Shown here: in pieces, positions 46,212-54,514 of the stretch
Numbering within the stretch: position 1 is the stretch's first letter
Layout of the letters: each line of letters starts with the position of its first letter
Assembly (NCBI RefSeq): GCF_014199525.1
Contig: NZ_JACHNU010000001.1
Coordinates: 1,342,182-1,406,181, forward strand
Direction of reading: 5' to 3'
Length of the DNA: 64,000 nucleotides
From: Conexibacter arvalis
GTDB taxonomy: Bacteria; Actinomycetota; Thermoleophilia; Solirubrobacterales; Solirubrobacteraceae
Position numbers and translations under genes: made by a program
Notes under the pieces: model-generated
What the model was told of the DNA's origin: nothing
What the model saw: the letters and a program-made list of their open reading frames with translations, nothing else
Databases searched by the model: none

Positions 46212-47158
46212 CGGAGGTCCTGCGCGCGCTCGCGCCCGGCAAGACCAACCTCTGCCTCTTCCTCGGCCCGACGCGGCCCGACGGCCTGCACGAGCTGGTC
46301 TCGGTGATCGAGCCGCTGTCGCTCGCCGACGAGCTGACGCTGGAGCCGCTGGAGGGCGGCGCGCTCGTCGCGGCCGGGCCTCCGCTGGCCGGCGAGACGT
46401 GCGCGGCCGGCGCCGACGAGGTCGTCTGCGCCGGCGTCGAGGGGCCCAACCTCGCCGCAGCGGCCCTCGCCCGCTACCGCGCCGCGACCGGCTGGGAGGG
46501 CCCGCCGCGCCGGCTGACGATCGTCAAGCGCGTCCCCGTCGCCGCCGGGATGGGCGGCGGCTCGGGCGACGCCGCCGCGACGCTGCGGCTCGCCGCCCAC
46601 GCCGCCGGGCGGCCGGGCGACCCGGCGATCGCCGCGCTCGCGCCGCAGCTCGGCGCCGACGTGCCGAGCCAGGTCGAGCCGCGGCCGGTGCTCGTCCACG
46701 GGGCCGGCGAGCATGTCGAGTCGTTCGCGCCGCCTCCGCCGCATGGCGTGCTCGTGCTGCCCTCGCGCGAGCGGCTGTCGACCCCGGACGTCTTCCGGGA
46801 GGCCGACCGCCTCGGGATCGGCCGCGACGCCGGCGAGCTGGCGGCCCTGCGCGAGCGGCTGCGGGACGGCCTGGCGCCGGCGCTGATCGCCAACGACCTG
46901 CAGGACGCGGCGCGATCGCTCTGCCCCGCGATCGACGACGCGCTCGCCGCCGCGCGCGACGCCGGCGCCGAGCAGGCGCTCGTCAGCGGGTCGGGGCCGA
47001 CCGTCGTCGGGCTGTTCTGGGGCGCGGACGGCGAGGAGCGCGCGGCGGCGGCCGCCGCGGCGCTGTCGGGCCGCTTCCCGGGCGCGGTCGCGGCGCGCCC
47101 CGTGGGCCCTGATTTCGCGGCCGTCGTCGGAGTACGCGACAATGGTGGCTCGTCATGA
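46208..47158 (+). CDS. ispE: 4-diphosphocytidyl-2-C-methyl-D-erythritol kinase
   Basis: 316 residues. GHMP kinase of the non-mevalonate isoprenoid pathway: LAPGKTNLCLFL start, ATP loop PVAAGMGGGSGDAAATLRL and the late VSGSGPTVVGLF. The substrate loop and LGADVP motif fit IspE. ATG 46208 overlaps the rsmA stop, the usual ksgA-ispE arrangement of Actinobacteria. Confidence 0.95.
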   Translation: MTEVLRALAPGKTNLCLFLGPTRPDGLHELVSVIEPLSLADELTLEPLEGGALVAAGPPLAGETCAAGADEVVCAGVEGPNLAAAALARYRAATGWEGPPRRLTIVKRVPVAAGMGGGSGDAAATLRLAAHAAGRPGDPAIAALAPQLGADVPSQVEPRPVLVHGAGEHVESFAPPPPHGVLVLPSRERLSTPDVFREADRLGIGRDAGELAALRERLRDGLAPALIANDLQDAARSLCPAIDDALAAARDAGAEQALVSGSGPTVVGLFWGADGEERAAAAAAALSGRFPGAVAARPVGPDFAAVVGVRDNGGSS

Positions 47159-47376
47159 GCAACGACGCGATCGTCCAACTCGTCGCGATCTGCGCCGGCG
47201 TCGTCGGTCTCGCGGCCTTCGTCAGCCTCGTCACGGTGCCGGTCGTCGCCTCCTACCAGCGGCTGTGGGAGCGCTTCGTCGCCGGGCTCCTGTCGCTCTG
47301 GGTGCTGGCCGCGCTGGTCGGCGTCGGGGTCCTCGCCGGCGGCGCCGTCATCTACTACTGGCCGAAGCTCTTCTAG
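47155..47376 (+). CDS. Small two-helix membrane protein, function unknown
   Basis: 73 residues. Two hydrophobic helices (AIVQLVAICAGVVGLAAFVSLV and LLSLWVLAALVGVGVLAGGAVIYYW) joined by a short polar loop with SYQRLWERF. The ATG overlaps the ispE stop (ATGA), so it is translated with the isoprenoid gene. The codon pattern looks like that of its neighbours. No family recognised. Confidence 0.7.
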   Translation: MSNDAIVQLVAICAGVVGLAAFVSLVTVPVVASYQRLWERFVAGLLSLWVLAALVGVGVLAGGAVIYYWPKLF

Positions 47377-47424
47377 CGCCGCGCCGCAGCCAGGGTCGCG
47401 TCGCCTCGTAGAATCGAATCTCCG

Positions 47425-48669
47425 ATGACGCCCGGCGAGACGACCGCTCCCGACTTCCGCGCGCTGGATGCGATCACGGAGGCGATCGCAGGCGGCGCCG
47501 GCCTGCCGGAGATCGTCCGCGCCGCCGCCAGAGCGCTCGACGCCAGCCTCGTGCTGATCGACCGCACGAGCGTCGTGCTCGCCGTCGCGGCCCGCTCGCC
47601 GGCGGAGGAGCGCGCGCTGCTGCGGGAGGCCGAGGGCGTCGAGCGGATCGAGCTGCGCGTCGCCGACGCGATCGTCGGCCAGCTGAGGCTGCGCGCTCGC
47701 GACGGGCGGGCGGGGCCCGATCCGGCGATGCTGCGGCTGGTGACGACGCTGATCGCCTCCGAGGTCGAGCGCGTGCGCGGCCCCGAGCGCGCCTCCAAGG
47801 AGGCGGCCGCGGCCTTCGTCCACGCCGTCCTGGCGCGCGAGATCCAGGACCGCGACGACCTCGTCGCGCGCGGCAAGGAGCTCGGGATCTCGCTCGAGCG
47901 CGGGGGCAGCGTGATCGTCGCGCGCGCCCATCCCCGCTCGCCGACCGACGACGACTGGCGCTCGCGCCTGCTCGCGCTGGCGGAGCGCGGCGCCCGCTCG
48001 ATCGCCCCGGGGGCGATCGCGGCGCCGGCGAGCGCGGGCGACGGCGACGAGGTCGTCGTGCTGGTCGCTGACGCCGACGGCGACGCCGGCAGGCGCGTCG
48101 GCGCGACGGTCCTGCGCGAGCTGGAGGCCAACCTCAGCGGCTTCGCCTTCGCCGTCGGCCGCAGCCGCGTCGCGAGAGATCCGGGCGACCTCCATCGCGC
48201 CGGCAACGAGGCGCTGCTGGCGGCCAACGTCGTCGAGGGCGATCCCGACGAGTCGCTGCTCGCCTACGACGAGACCGGCACCTACCAGCTGCTGCTGCCG
48301 CACATGAGCGATCCGGCCGAGCTGCGCAGGTTCTACGACGAGACGGTCAGCAGGATCGTCGCCTACGACGAGCAGTACGAGACCTCCGACCTCGTCGGCA
48401 CGCTCGAGACCTTCCTCGAGTGCGACGGCAACGTCAACGCGACGGCGGCGCGGCTGATCACCCACCGCCACACCGTTCGCTATCGCTTCGAGCGCGTGCG
48501 CGAGATCACGGGCCTCGACGTCGGCTCGACCGACGGCCGCGAGAGACTGTCGTTCGGCCTCAAGGCGATGCGCGTGCTCGGCATCGCGGCGCCGCGCGGG
48601 CCCGCGACCGAGCGCGGCTCCGAGGGCGGTCGCGTGCGTCGCGAGGCGCCGGACCGCTCGTCGCGCTGA
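47425..48669 (+). CDS. PucR/CdaR-type transcriptional regulator
   Basis: 414 residues. C-terminal PucR helix-turn-helix: LVGTLETFLECDGNVNATAARLITHRHTVRYRFERVREITGLDV. The middle carries a GGDEF-like fold of the CdaR type, and the N-terminus a GAF-like region. Members activate catabolic genes in response to small metabolites; the target here is unknown, with no catabolic operon directly adjacent. TAGAAT (47409-47414) is 10 nt before ATG 47425. Confidence 0.87.
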   Translation: MTPGETTAPDFRALDAITEAIAGGAGLPEIVRAAARALDASLVLIDRTSVVLAVAARSPAEERALLREAEGVERIELRVADAIVGQLRLRARDGRAGPDPAMLRLVTTLIASEVERVRGPERASKEAAAAFVHAVLAREIQDRDDLVARGKELGISLERGGSVIVARAHPRSPTDDDWRSRLLALAERGARSIAPGAIAAPASAGDGDEVVVLVADADGDAGRRVGATVLRELEANLSGFAFAVGRSRVARDPGDLHRAGNEALLAANVVEGDPDESLLAYDETGTYQLLLPHMSDPAELRRFYDETVSRIVAYDEQYETSDLVGTLETFLECDGNVNATAARLITHRHTVRYRFERVREITGLDVGSTDGRERLSFGLKAMRVLGIAAPRGPATERGSEGGRVRREAPDRSSR

Positions 48670-48790
48670 GCGGCGCGGCCGCGCCCTCTGATCTGACGCG
48701 CGCGCTTGCCGCAGCCGCGATCTTGTGCCACCCGGAGGTGGTCAGAGCACGCGGCACTCGGACAGCCGTCCTATGCCTACGATTAGGCGC

Positions 48791-49969
48791 GTGGCGGGAA
48801 TCGACGGAGCGGGGAGAAGGCCGGTCGAAAGCGACGCCGACGCGGTCGCGATCTCCCACCTGATCGATCGGCGCGGCCGCTGCCGGCTCGCCTTCGAGCC
48901 GATCGCCGACCTCGCGCGCGGGGTCGTCTGCGGCTACGAGGCGCAGGCGCGCTTCCCGCAGGCGATGAGCCGCGAGCGGTGGGCGCGCGAGGCGGGGGAG
49001 CACGGGCTGGAGCGCGATCTCGACGCCTTCGTCGTCGGGTCGGTGATCGCGGCGCGGGAGATGCTGCCCGACGACTGCTTCCTCTCGTTCGACCTGCCGA
49101 TCGACCGGCTGCTGGGCGAGCGCGTCCAGCGGGTCCTGCGCGACGCCGGCCGGCTCGACCGGCTCGTCGTCGAGTTGGCGGCCGGCAGCGCGGCGGTCGA
49201 GGAGCGCGACCTGCTCGAGGCGATCCGCCGCCTGCGCGACGACGGCGCGACGATCGCCGTCGACGGCGTCGGCAACGGCCACGCGACGCTGCGCCAGATC
49301 GCGGTCCTGCGCCCCGAGTTCGTGAAGCTCGACCCGCGGCTCGTCGACGACATGCACCGCGACGACGCCAAGTTCGTGATCGTCGACACGCTCGGCCATC
49401 TCGCCAGCCAGCTCGACGCGTGGGTCGTCGCCCAGGGCGTGACGCGGATCGAGGAGCTCGACGCGCTGATGCGCCTGCGCACGCCGCTCGCCCAGGGCTC
49501 GCTGATCGGGGTCAGAGCGAAGACGCTGACGAGCGTCGGCTTCCCGCTCGCCTCCTACGTGCGCGAGCGCGGCGGCGCCGCGACCGAGCCGGGCGTGCTC
49601 GTCGCGCTGCTGGAGCGGCCGCGCGCGGTCGAGGCGGAGACGGAGCGCGCGCAGCTGGCGGCGCTGTTCGCGGGCGATCCCGGGCTGCTCCACCTGCCGC
49701 TGGTCGACGCCCGGCGCCGCCCGGTCGGCCTGCTCAGCCGCGCCGCCTTCGAGCGCGGCGAGCGTCCGGTCGGCGAGCTGCTCGTCGTCTCGCCCGCGGC
49801 GCGCGTCCCCGAGGTCGCGCAGCGGGCGGTGCTGCGGCCGCCCGCGACCCGCTTCGACCCGGCCGTCTGCTGCGACGGACGGGGGCGCTACATCGGCCTC
49901 GTGCGGATCGAGCGGCTGGTCGCGGCGCTCGCGCTCGCGCACGAGGCCGAGCCGGTCGCGGCCGGGTGA
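48791..49969 (+). CDS. Degenerate EAL-domain protein with C-terminal CBS-like region
   Basis: 392 residues from GTG 48791, 7 nt after TACGAT (48778-48783). Residues ~30-245 follow the EAL fold: AFEPIADL...GYEAQARF at 35-55, ELAAG in place of the ExT/E motif, VDGVGNG at 157-163 where active enzymes have DDFGTG, KLDPRLV, and AQGVT at 214-218 where AEGVE is expected. Several metal and catalytic acids are lost, so c-di-GMP hydrolysis is unlikely. It may bind the nucleotide or a protein instead. The last ~130 residues (GLLHLPLVDARRRPVGLLSRAAF...YIGLVRIERLV) resemble a pair of CBS motifs. Confidence 0.78.
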   Translation: MAGIDGAGRRPVESDADAVAISHLIDRRGRCRLAFEPIADLARGVVCGYEAQARFPQAMSRERWAREAGEHGLERDLDAFVVGSVIAAREMLPDDCFLSFDLPIDRLLGERVQRVLRDAGRLDRLVVELAAGSAAVEERDLLEAIRRLRDDGATIAVDGVGNGHATLRQIAVLRPEFVKLDPRLVDDMHRDDAKFVIVDTLGHLASQLDAWVVAQGVTRIEELDALMRLRTPLAQGSLIGVRAKTLTSVGFPLASYVRERGGAATEPGVLVALLERPRAVEAETERAQLAALFAGDPGLLHLPLVDARRRPVGLLSRAAFERGERPVGELLVVSPAARVPEVAQRAVLRPPATRFDPAVCCDGRGRYIGLVRIERLVAALALAHEAEPVAAG

Positions 49970-49985
49970 GCGGCCACCGGGGTCG

Positions 49986-50162
49986 CTACTCCACGTCGCG
50001 AATCTGGGCGCGCACCGCCTCGACCACGCTGTCGGGCACGTGCTCCATGCCGTGGTCGTCGTGCGCGTGGGTGGCGACCTGGGTCAGGATCGCCTCCTCC
50101 GTCTCCCCTTCGAAGCGGGCCGTGCAGTCAGGCACGACCGCTCCGCAGAAGAACTCCTTCAT
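49986..50162 (-). CDS. DUF1059 small protein
   Basis: 58 residues, starting MKEFFCGAVVPDC and continuing with F-x-G-x-T-E-E-A-I-L, HAHDDHGMEHVP and a final helix. This matches the DUF1059 pattern: two N-terminal cysteines, a conserved Glu pair and an H-x3-H-G histidine cluster. GGGGAGG lies six bases before the ATG. The ATG overlaps the stop of the AraC regulator gene (ATGA), so the two are translationally coupled. Function unknown; perhaps metal or small-molecule binding. Confidence 0.8.
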   Translation of the reverse strand: MKEFFCGAVVPDCTARFEGETEEAILTQVATHAHDDHGMEHVPDSVVEAVRAQIRDVE

Positions 50163-51307
50163 CGACGCCTCCCCTCTCGCTTGGGCCTGGGAGAGGCGAT
50201 CCTACGCGCGTTCGGGGTCGCGCTGCGCGGGTTCGCCCGGCTGCGGTTCAGCGTCGCCGACGGCAGCTCGCCGAAGCGGCGGGCGTAGCTGCTCGAGAAG
50301 CGGCCGAGGTGGGAGAAGCCCCAGCGCAGCGCGACGTCGGTCACGTGCACGCCGAGCGCGGGGTCTGCGGCCGACAGCTCGGCGTGGACCCGGTCGAGCC
50401 GCAGGTCCCGCACGTACGCGGACGGCGAGCAGCCGAGCTCGCGGGCGAAGCCGGCCTGCAGCGTCCGCACGCTGACGCCGACCGCGGCGGCGAGCGAGGC
50501 GACCGTCAGCGGCGCGGCGAGGTTGGCGCGGGCGTGCTCCAGCGCGCGCCGCACGTACGGGCTGGGCGCCGGCGCGACCGGGTTGCCGAGCGCGGCCGAG
50601 TGGCTGCCCGGGTGCCACAGCAGCAGCGCGTTGAGCACCAGCTCCTCGATCGTCGCGGCGCTCGGTGCGAGCGGGTCCTCAGCGGCCGCCGGCGTGTCGC
50701 GCCGCTGCTCGATCTCGGCCTGCAGCAGGTCGATGATCGGGAACCAGCGCCGGCCGGGCCGGTCGGTCAGGTCGCGGCCGATCTCGAGCGTCAGCGGACC
50801 GCTCGGCGGCGCGCCGGTGAGCGCGGCGAAGTGGCGCTCGAGCACGGCCTGCTCGACGCAGACGACCAGGTAGGCCGCCTCGGCGGTCCAGCGCAGCGCC
50901 ATCGGCTCGCCCGGCGAGGTGACGGCGGCCATGCGGCGGTTGGCGAAGACGGTGCGGGGACCGCTGCGCGCCTGGCCGTGGCCGGCGAGCGGGAGGTGGA
51001 GGCAGAAGCACGTGGCGTCGGTCGCGGTGATCTCGACCGCGGCGCCGTAGCTGAGGTATGAGAGCGTCACCTCGCCGACGCGCGCGGCGAACTGGCGCAC
51101 GTCGAGGTCGGTGCCGCCGTCGCGCACGCGCAGCGTGTGCGGGTTGATGACGCTGCTGACCGCCTCGCGCGTGTCGTCGACGTCGCGCCCGGCGAAGACG
51201 AGGTGCTCGGCGAGCGAAGGCGGGACGCCGTCGGTCGGCACGCGCGCATCGTCGATCAGCGGGCGCACGCCATGCGCAAAGTGGATAGCGACCGATTGAG
51301 GTGACAC
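50159..51307 (-). CDS. AraC-family transcriptional regulator
   Basis: 382 residues from GTG 51307. N-terminal AraC_binding_2/cupin-like domain (residues ~30-200) as in regulators of aromatic catabolism (XylS/AlkS-type arrangement), and C-terminal two-HTH AraC domain (LAAPLTVASLAAAVGVSVRTLQAGFARELGCSPSAYVRDLRL...VTDVALRWGFSHLGRFSSSYARRFGELPSATL). Divergent from, and so probably controlling, the dioxygenase/molybdenum hydroxylase operon. TACACT (51336 to 51331) is its likely -10. Confidence 0.9.
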   Translation of the reverse strand: MSPQSVAIHFAHGVRPLIDDARVPTDGVPPSLAEHLVFAGRDVDDTREAVSSVINPHTLRVRDGGTDLDVRQFAARVGEVTLSYLSYGAAVEITATDATCFCLHLPLAGHGQARSGPRTVFANRRMAAVTSPGEPMALRWTAEAAYLVVCVEQAVLERHFAALTGAPPSGPLTLEIGRDLTDRPGRRWFPIIDLLQAEIEQRRDTPAAAEDPLAPSAATIEELVLNALLLWHPGSHSAALGNPVAPAPSPYVRRALEHARANLAAPLTVASLAAAVGVSVRTLQAGFARELGCSPSAYVRDLRLDRVHAELSAADPALGVHVTDVALRWGFSHLGRFSSSYARRFGELPSATLNRSRANPRSATPNARRIASPRPKREGRRR

Positions 51308-51321
51308 ATAGCCTCGCTTTA

Positions 51322-51371
51322 CGAGAGGAAAGTGTATTCAGTCGTCTGCCTCCAGGCAGATGCGAGAGGAA
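51322..51371. promoter_or_regulatory. Candidate operator in the AraC / dioxygenase divergent promoter
   Basis: A near-perfect palindrome TCTGCCT-CC-AGGCAGA (51345-51360) is flanked by two copies of CGAGAGGAA (51322-51330 and 51363-51371), 41 bp apart. The arrangement (direct repeats about four turns apart with a dyad between) suits an AraC-type dimer and a second regulator. It lies between the two divergent start codons (51307 and 51415). Confidence 0.5.
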
Positions 51372-51414
51372 GGATCTCACGTCCGATGTGCTTCGTCACG
51401 GGTCTTCCGGTCCG

Positions 51415-52185
51415 ATGAGCCCCGTCGCCATCGTCACGGGCGCCGGGCGCGGCATCGGCCGCGCGATCGCGCAGCGGCTGGCGCGCGACGGGTTCGCCGT
51501 CGCGGTCGCCGATCTCGACGCCGCCGCCGGCGAGGCGGTCGCCGCGGCGATCGCGGCTGGCGGCGGTCGGGCGCTCGCCCATCCGGTCGACGTCGCCGAC
51601 GCCGACTCCGTCCGCGCACTGGTCGCGGCGACGACCGAGCGGCTCGGCCCGCTCGACGCGATGGTCGCCAACGCCGGGATCGCGCATGTCGCGCCCCTGG
51701 CCGAGGCGACCGCCGCCGACCTCGAGGCGCTCTTCCGCGTCAACGTGGTCGGCACGCTCCATTCGATCCAGCAGGCCGCGGCGGCGATGGGCGAGCACGG
51801 CAGGGGCGGGCGGATCGTCGTCGCCTCCAGCGTCACCGGCCGGCAGGGGATGCCGCTGTTGGGACTCTATTCGGCGACGAAGTTCGCGATCGTCGGGCTG
51901 GTGCAGGCGGCCGCGAGGGAGCTGGCGCCGGCCGGGATCACGGTGAACGCCTACTGCCCGGGGGTCGTCGAAACGCCGATGAACGACGGCGTCAGCGCCG
52001 GCCTCGACGCCCAGCTCGGCGTCGCGCCCGGCGTCGCGGTGAGCGAGTTCGCCAAGACGATCGCGCTCGGCCGGCTCGCGCAGCCGGACGAGATCGCGGG
52101 CCTGGCCGCCTTCCTCGCCTCCAACGACGCCCGCTACATGACCGGGCAGTCGATCGCGATCGACGGCGGGCTGGTGTTCGTCTGA
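51415..52185 (+). CDS. Short-chain dehydrogenase (possible cis-dihydrodiol dehydrogenase)
   Basis: 256 residues. Classical SDR: TGAGRGIG cofactor motif at 8-15, NAG strand, catalytic Ser in VASSVTG, and YSATK. Opens the dioxygenase operon, so oxidation of the cis-diol product to a catechol-like diol is the most natural role, though SDR sequence alone cannot fix the substrate. ATG 51415 gives a clean N-terminus (MSPVAIVTGAG); the open frame extends upstream into the promoter and is not used. Confidence 0.88.
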   Translation: MSPVAIVTGAGRGIGRAIAQRLARDGFAVAVADLDAAAGEAVAAAIAAGGGRALAHPVDVADADSVRALVAATTERLGPLDAMVANAGIAHVAPLAEATAADLEALFRVNVVGTLHSIQQAAAAMGEHGRGGRIVVASSVTGRQGMPLLGLYSATKFAIVGLVQAAARELAPAGITVNAYCPGVVETPMNDGVSAGLDAQLGVAPGVAVSEFAKTIALGRLAQPDEIAGLAAFLASNDARYMTGQSIAIDGGLVFV

Positions 52186-52577
52186 TGGAGCCGACCGTCC
52201 CGTTCGCGTCACTGGAGCCGGGCAGCTGCGTCGTGCACCAGATCGGCGCGGCGAAGGTGCTGATCGCCCGCATCGGCGACACCGTCCACGCGACCAGCGC
52301 GATCTGCACCCACGCGCGCGTCGAGCTGGCCGCCGGGCCGCTCGCGCCCGGCTGCCTCGTCGAGTGCCCGATGCACGGGGCGCTGTTCTCGCCGGTCGAC
52401 GGCTCCGTCCACGAGGGGCCGGCGGTCACCGCGCTCAAGACCTACCCGGCGCGGGTCGTCGACGGCGTCGTCCACGTCGACGTCGGCGAGGACGGCGCAG
52501 CCAGACCGGCAACGCCGAGCCCCTCGACGCCCGGCGCCCGCCCGTCGCTCGCAAGCTGGGGTCGGCCCGCGCGCTGA
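52185..52577 (+). CDS. Rieske-type ferredoxin of the ring-hydroxylating dioxygenase
   Basis: 130 residues. Rieske [2Fe-2S] ligands CTH (residues ~42-44) and CPMHG (~60-64), with the usual loop between. Soluble, no membrane helix. It should shuttle electrons from the reductase at 55.4 kb to the oxygenase. The last ~25 residues are a Pro/Ser tail. The ATG overlaps the SDR stop (TGATG). Confidence 0.9.
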   Translation: MEPTVPFASLEPGSCVVHQIGAAKVLIARIGDTVHATSAICTHARVELAAGPLAPGCLVECPMHGALFSPVDGSVHEGPAVTALKTYPARVVDGVVHVDVGEDGAARPATPSPSTPGARPSLASWGRPAR

Positions 52578-52619
52578 GCCGCGCGCGGACGTCAACGAAA
52601 CCAAGGAGAGAGGACCACC

Positions 52620-53966
52620 ATGGCTGTGAACCCGGCAGGACTGCTCGACCTCTCGCTCGCCGACGGCGTCGAGCTGACGCAGCTGATCGACGAGCCCGGC
52701 GCGCACATCTCGCGCCGCATCTACGGCAACGACGAGATCTTCGAGCTGGAGCAGGACCGGATCTTCCGCCGCGCCTGGAACTTCCTCGGCCACGTCAGCG
52801 AGCTGCCGAACCCCGGCGACTACGTCACGCGCGACCTCGCCGGCGAGCCGGTCGTGCTGATCCGCGGCGACGACGGCGAGATCCGCGCCTTCCTCAACTC
52901 CTGCCGCCACCGGGGCATGCGCGTCTGCCGCGCCGACCGCGACAACGTCTCCTACATGCGCTGCGTCTACCACGGGTGGTCGTACTCGCGCTCGGGCGAC
53001 CTCGTCACCGCCTTCGCCGAGGAGCTGTACGACCCCGGCCGGCTCAGAAAGGAGGAGCTCGGGCTGATCCCGGTCACGCAGGTCGCGATCTACCGCGGCG
53101 TGATCTTCGGCACGTGGGACGCGGAGGCGCCGCCGCTGGAGGAGTACCTCGGCGACATGCGCTTCTACCTCGACCTGTTCCTCGGCCGCACCGACGGCGG
53201 GACCGAGGTCGTCGGCGCGCCGCAGGTGTGGGACGTCAGCACCGACTGGAAGTTCTGCGCCGACAACTTCACCGGCGACAACTTCCACCTCTACACCGCC
53301 CACGGCTCGGTCGTCGACCTCGGGATGCTCCCGCCCGACCCGATGTCGCTCTCCTACGGCTACCTCGTGCGGGCGCAGGGCGGCCACGTGCTCCACCTCG
53401 TCCCCGGCCCGCCCGACCCGTCGTTCGAGTACTTCGGGCTGCCGCGCGACCTCGTCCCGCAGTTCGAGCGCAACCTCGACTCCGTCCAGCTGGGCCTGCT
53501 GAAGGACCACGCCTGGAGCGTCGGCACCGTCTTCCCGAACCTCTCCTTCATGCAGGTGATGGTGCAGGGCGACATCGGCGGCCCGAACGTCACCTTCCTG
53601 TCGCTGCGCGCGTGGATGCCGACGAGCGCGACGACGACGCGCGTCTTCTCCTACCTGCTGCTCGACCGCGACGCGCCCGAGCAGTTCCGCAGAGACAGCT
53701 ACGAGGCGTACGTCCGCACCTTCGGCCCCTCGGGGATCTTCGAGCAGGACGACATGGAGAACTGGGAGGACTGCACGCGCGTCAACAAGGGCAAGATCGC
53801 GCAGCGCCACGGCCTCCACCACGGGATGGGCCTCCACCTCGAGCCCGACCCGAGCTTCCCCGGGCCGGGGCAGGCATGGCCCGGCAGCTACGGCGAGCGC
53901 ACCCAGCTGTCGTTCTACGGCGAATGGCTCAAGTGGATGACCCACGAGCGTCCGTGGGCGAGCTGA
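52620..53966 (+). CDS. Ring-hydroxylating dioxygenase alpha subunit
   Basis: 448 residues. Rieske centre CRHRG...CVYHGW (residues ~95-122) and the C-terminal catalytic domain with the bridging Asp and iron histidines in CADNFTGDNFHLYTAHGS (~residues 220-237). Inserts both atoms of O2 into an aromatic ring. The overall pattern is like the large-subunit PAH/phthalate/benzoate group, but the substrate pocket cannot be assigned. ATG 52620 has AAGGAG at 52603-52608. Confidence 0.93.
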   Translation: MAVNPAGLLDLSLADGVELTQLIDEPGAHISRRIYGNDEIFELEQDRIFRRAWNFLGHVSELPNPGDYVTRDLAGEPVVLIRGDDGEIRAFLNSCRHRGMRVCRADRDNVSYMRCVYHGWSYSRSGDLVTAFAEELYDPGRLRKEELGLIPVTQVAIYRGVIFGTWDAEAPPLEEYLGDMRFYLDLFLGRTDGGTEVVGAPQVWDVSTDWKFCADNFTGDNFHLYTAHGSVVDLGMLPPDPMSLSYGYLVRAQGGHVLHLVPGPPDPSFEYFGLPRDLVPQFERNLDSVQLGLLKDHAWSVGTVFPNLSFMQVMVQGDIGGPNVTFLSLRAWMPTSATTTRVFSYLLLDRDAPEQFRRDSYEAYVRTFGPSGIFEQDDMENWEDCTRVNKGKIAQRHGLHHGMGLHLEPDPSFPGPGQAWPGSYGERTQLSFYGEWLKWMTHERPWAS

Positions 53967-53980
53967 GAGGAGCAGCAGAG

Positions 53981-54514
53981 ATGTCCGAGACCACCACCGC
54001 CGCCGAGCTGCTGCCCGTCGGCAGCGACGACTACTCGCGTGCCGCGCTGTTCCTCTACCGCGAGGCGCAGCTGCTCGACGACGCCCGCTTCGAGGACTGG
54101 CTGGAGACGCTCCACGACGAGCTGGTCTACGAGATGCCGGTGCGCCAGTCGGTGATGCCGAAGGACGGCACCGGCTTCGTCGACGGGATGACCTTCCTGA
54201 CCGAGACGCGCAACTCGCTGCTGACGCGCGTGCGGCGGCTGCAGACCGAGCAGGCGTGGGCCGAGCAGCCGGGGTCGCGCACCCGCCACCTCGTCGCCAA
54301 CGTGCTGGTCGAGCGGGGCGCGGCGGAGGGGGAGCTGAACGTCACGAGCGCCTTCCTCGTCACGCGCACGCGCGCCGACCTGCCCTACGACTTCTTCAGC
54401 GGGGAGCGCCGCGACGTGCTCGCCCGCGACGGCGAGCGGCTGCTGCTGAAGCGGCGGCAGATCCTGTTCGACCAGACGGTGATGAAGTCCTACAACCTCA
54501 GCATCTTCCTCTGA
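53981..54514 (+). CDS. Ring-hydroxylating dioxygenase beta subunit
   Basis: 177 residues. NTF2/SnoaL-like fold typical of the small oxygenase subunit: helical start (YSRAALFLYREAQLLDDARFEDWLETLHDELVYEMPV), strand-rich core and a C-terminal LLLKRRQILFDQTVMKSYNLSIFL, which is the conserved end of these subunits. Structural partner of the alpha subunit in an alpha3-beta3 enzyme. Follows it by 14 bp with GAGAGGAG as ribosome site. Confidence 0.93.
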   Translation: MSETTTAAELLPVGSDDYSRAALFLYREAQLLDDARFEDWLETLHDELVYEMPVRQSVMPKDGTGFVDGMTFLTETRNSLLTRVRRLQTEQAWAEQPGSRTRHLVANVLVERGAAEGELNVTSAFLVTRTRADLPYDFFSGERRDVLARDGERLLLKRRQILFDQTVMKSYNLSIFL

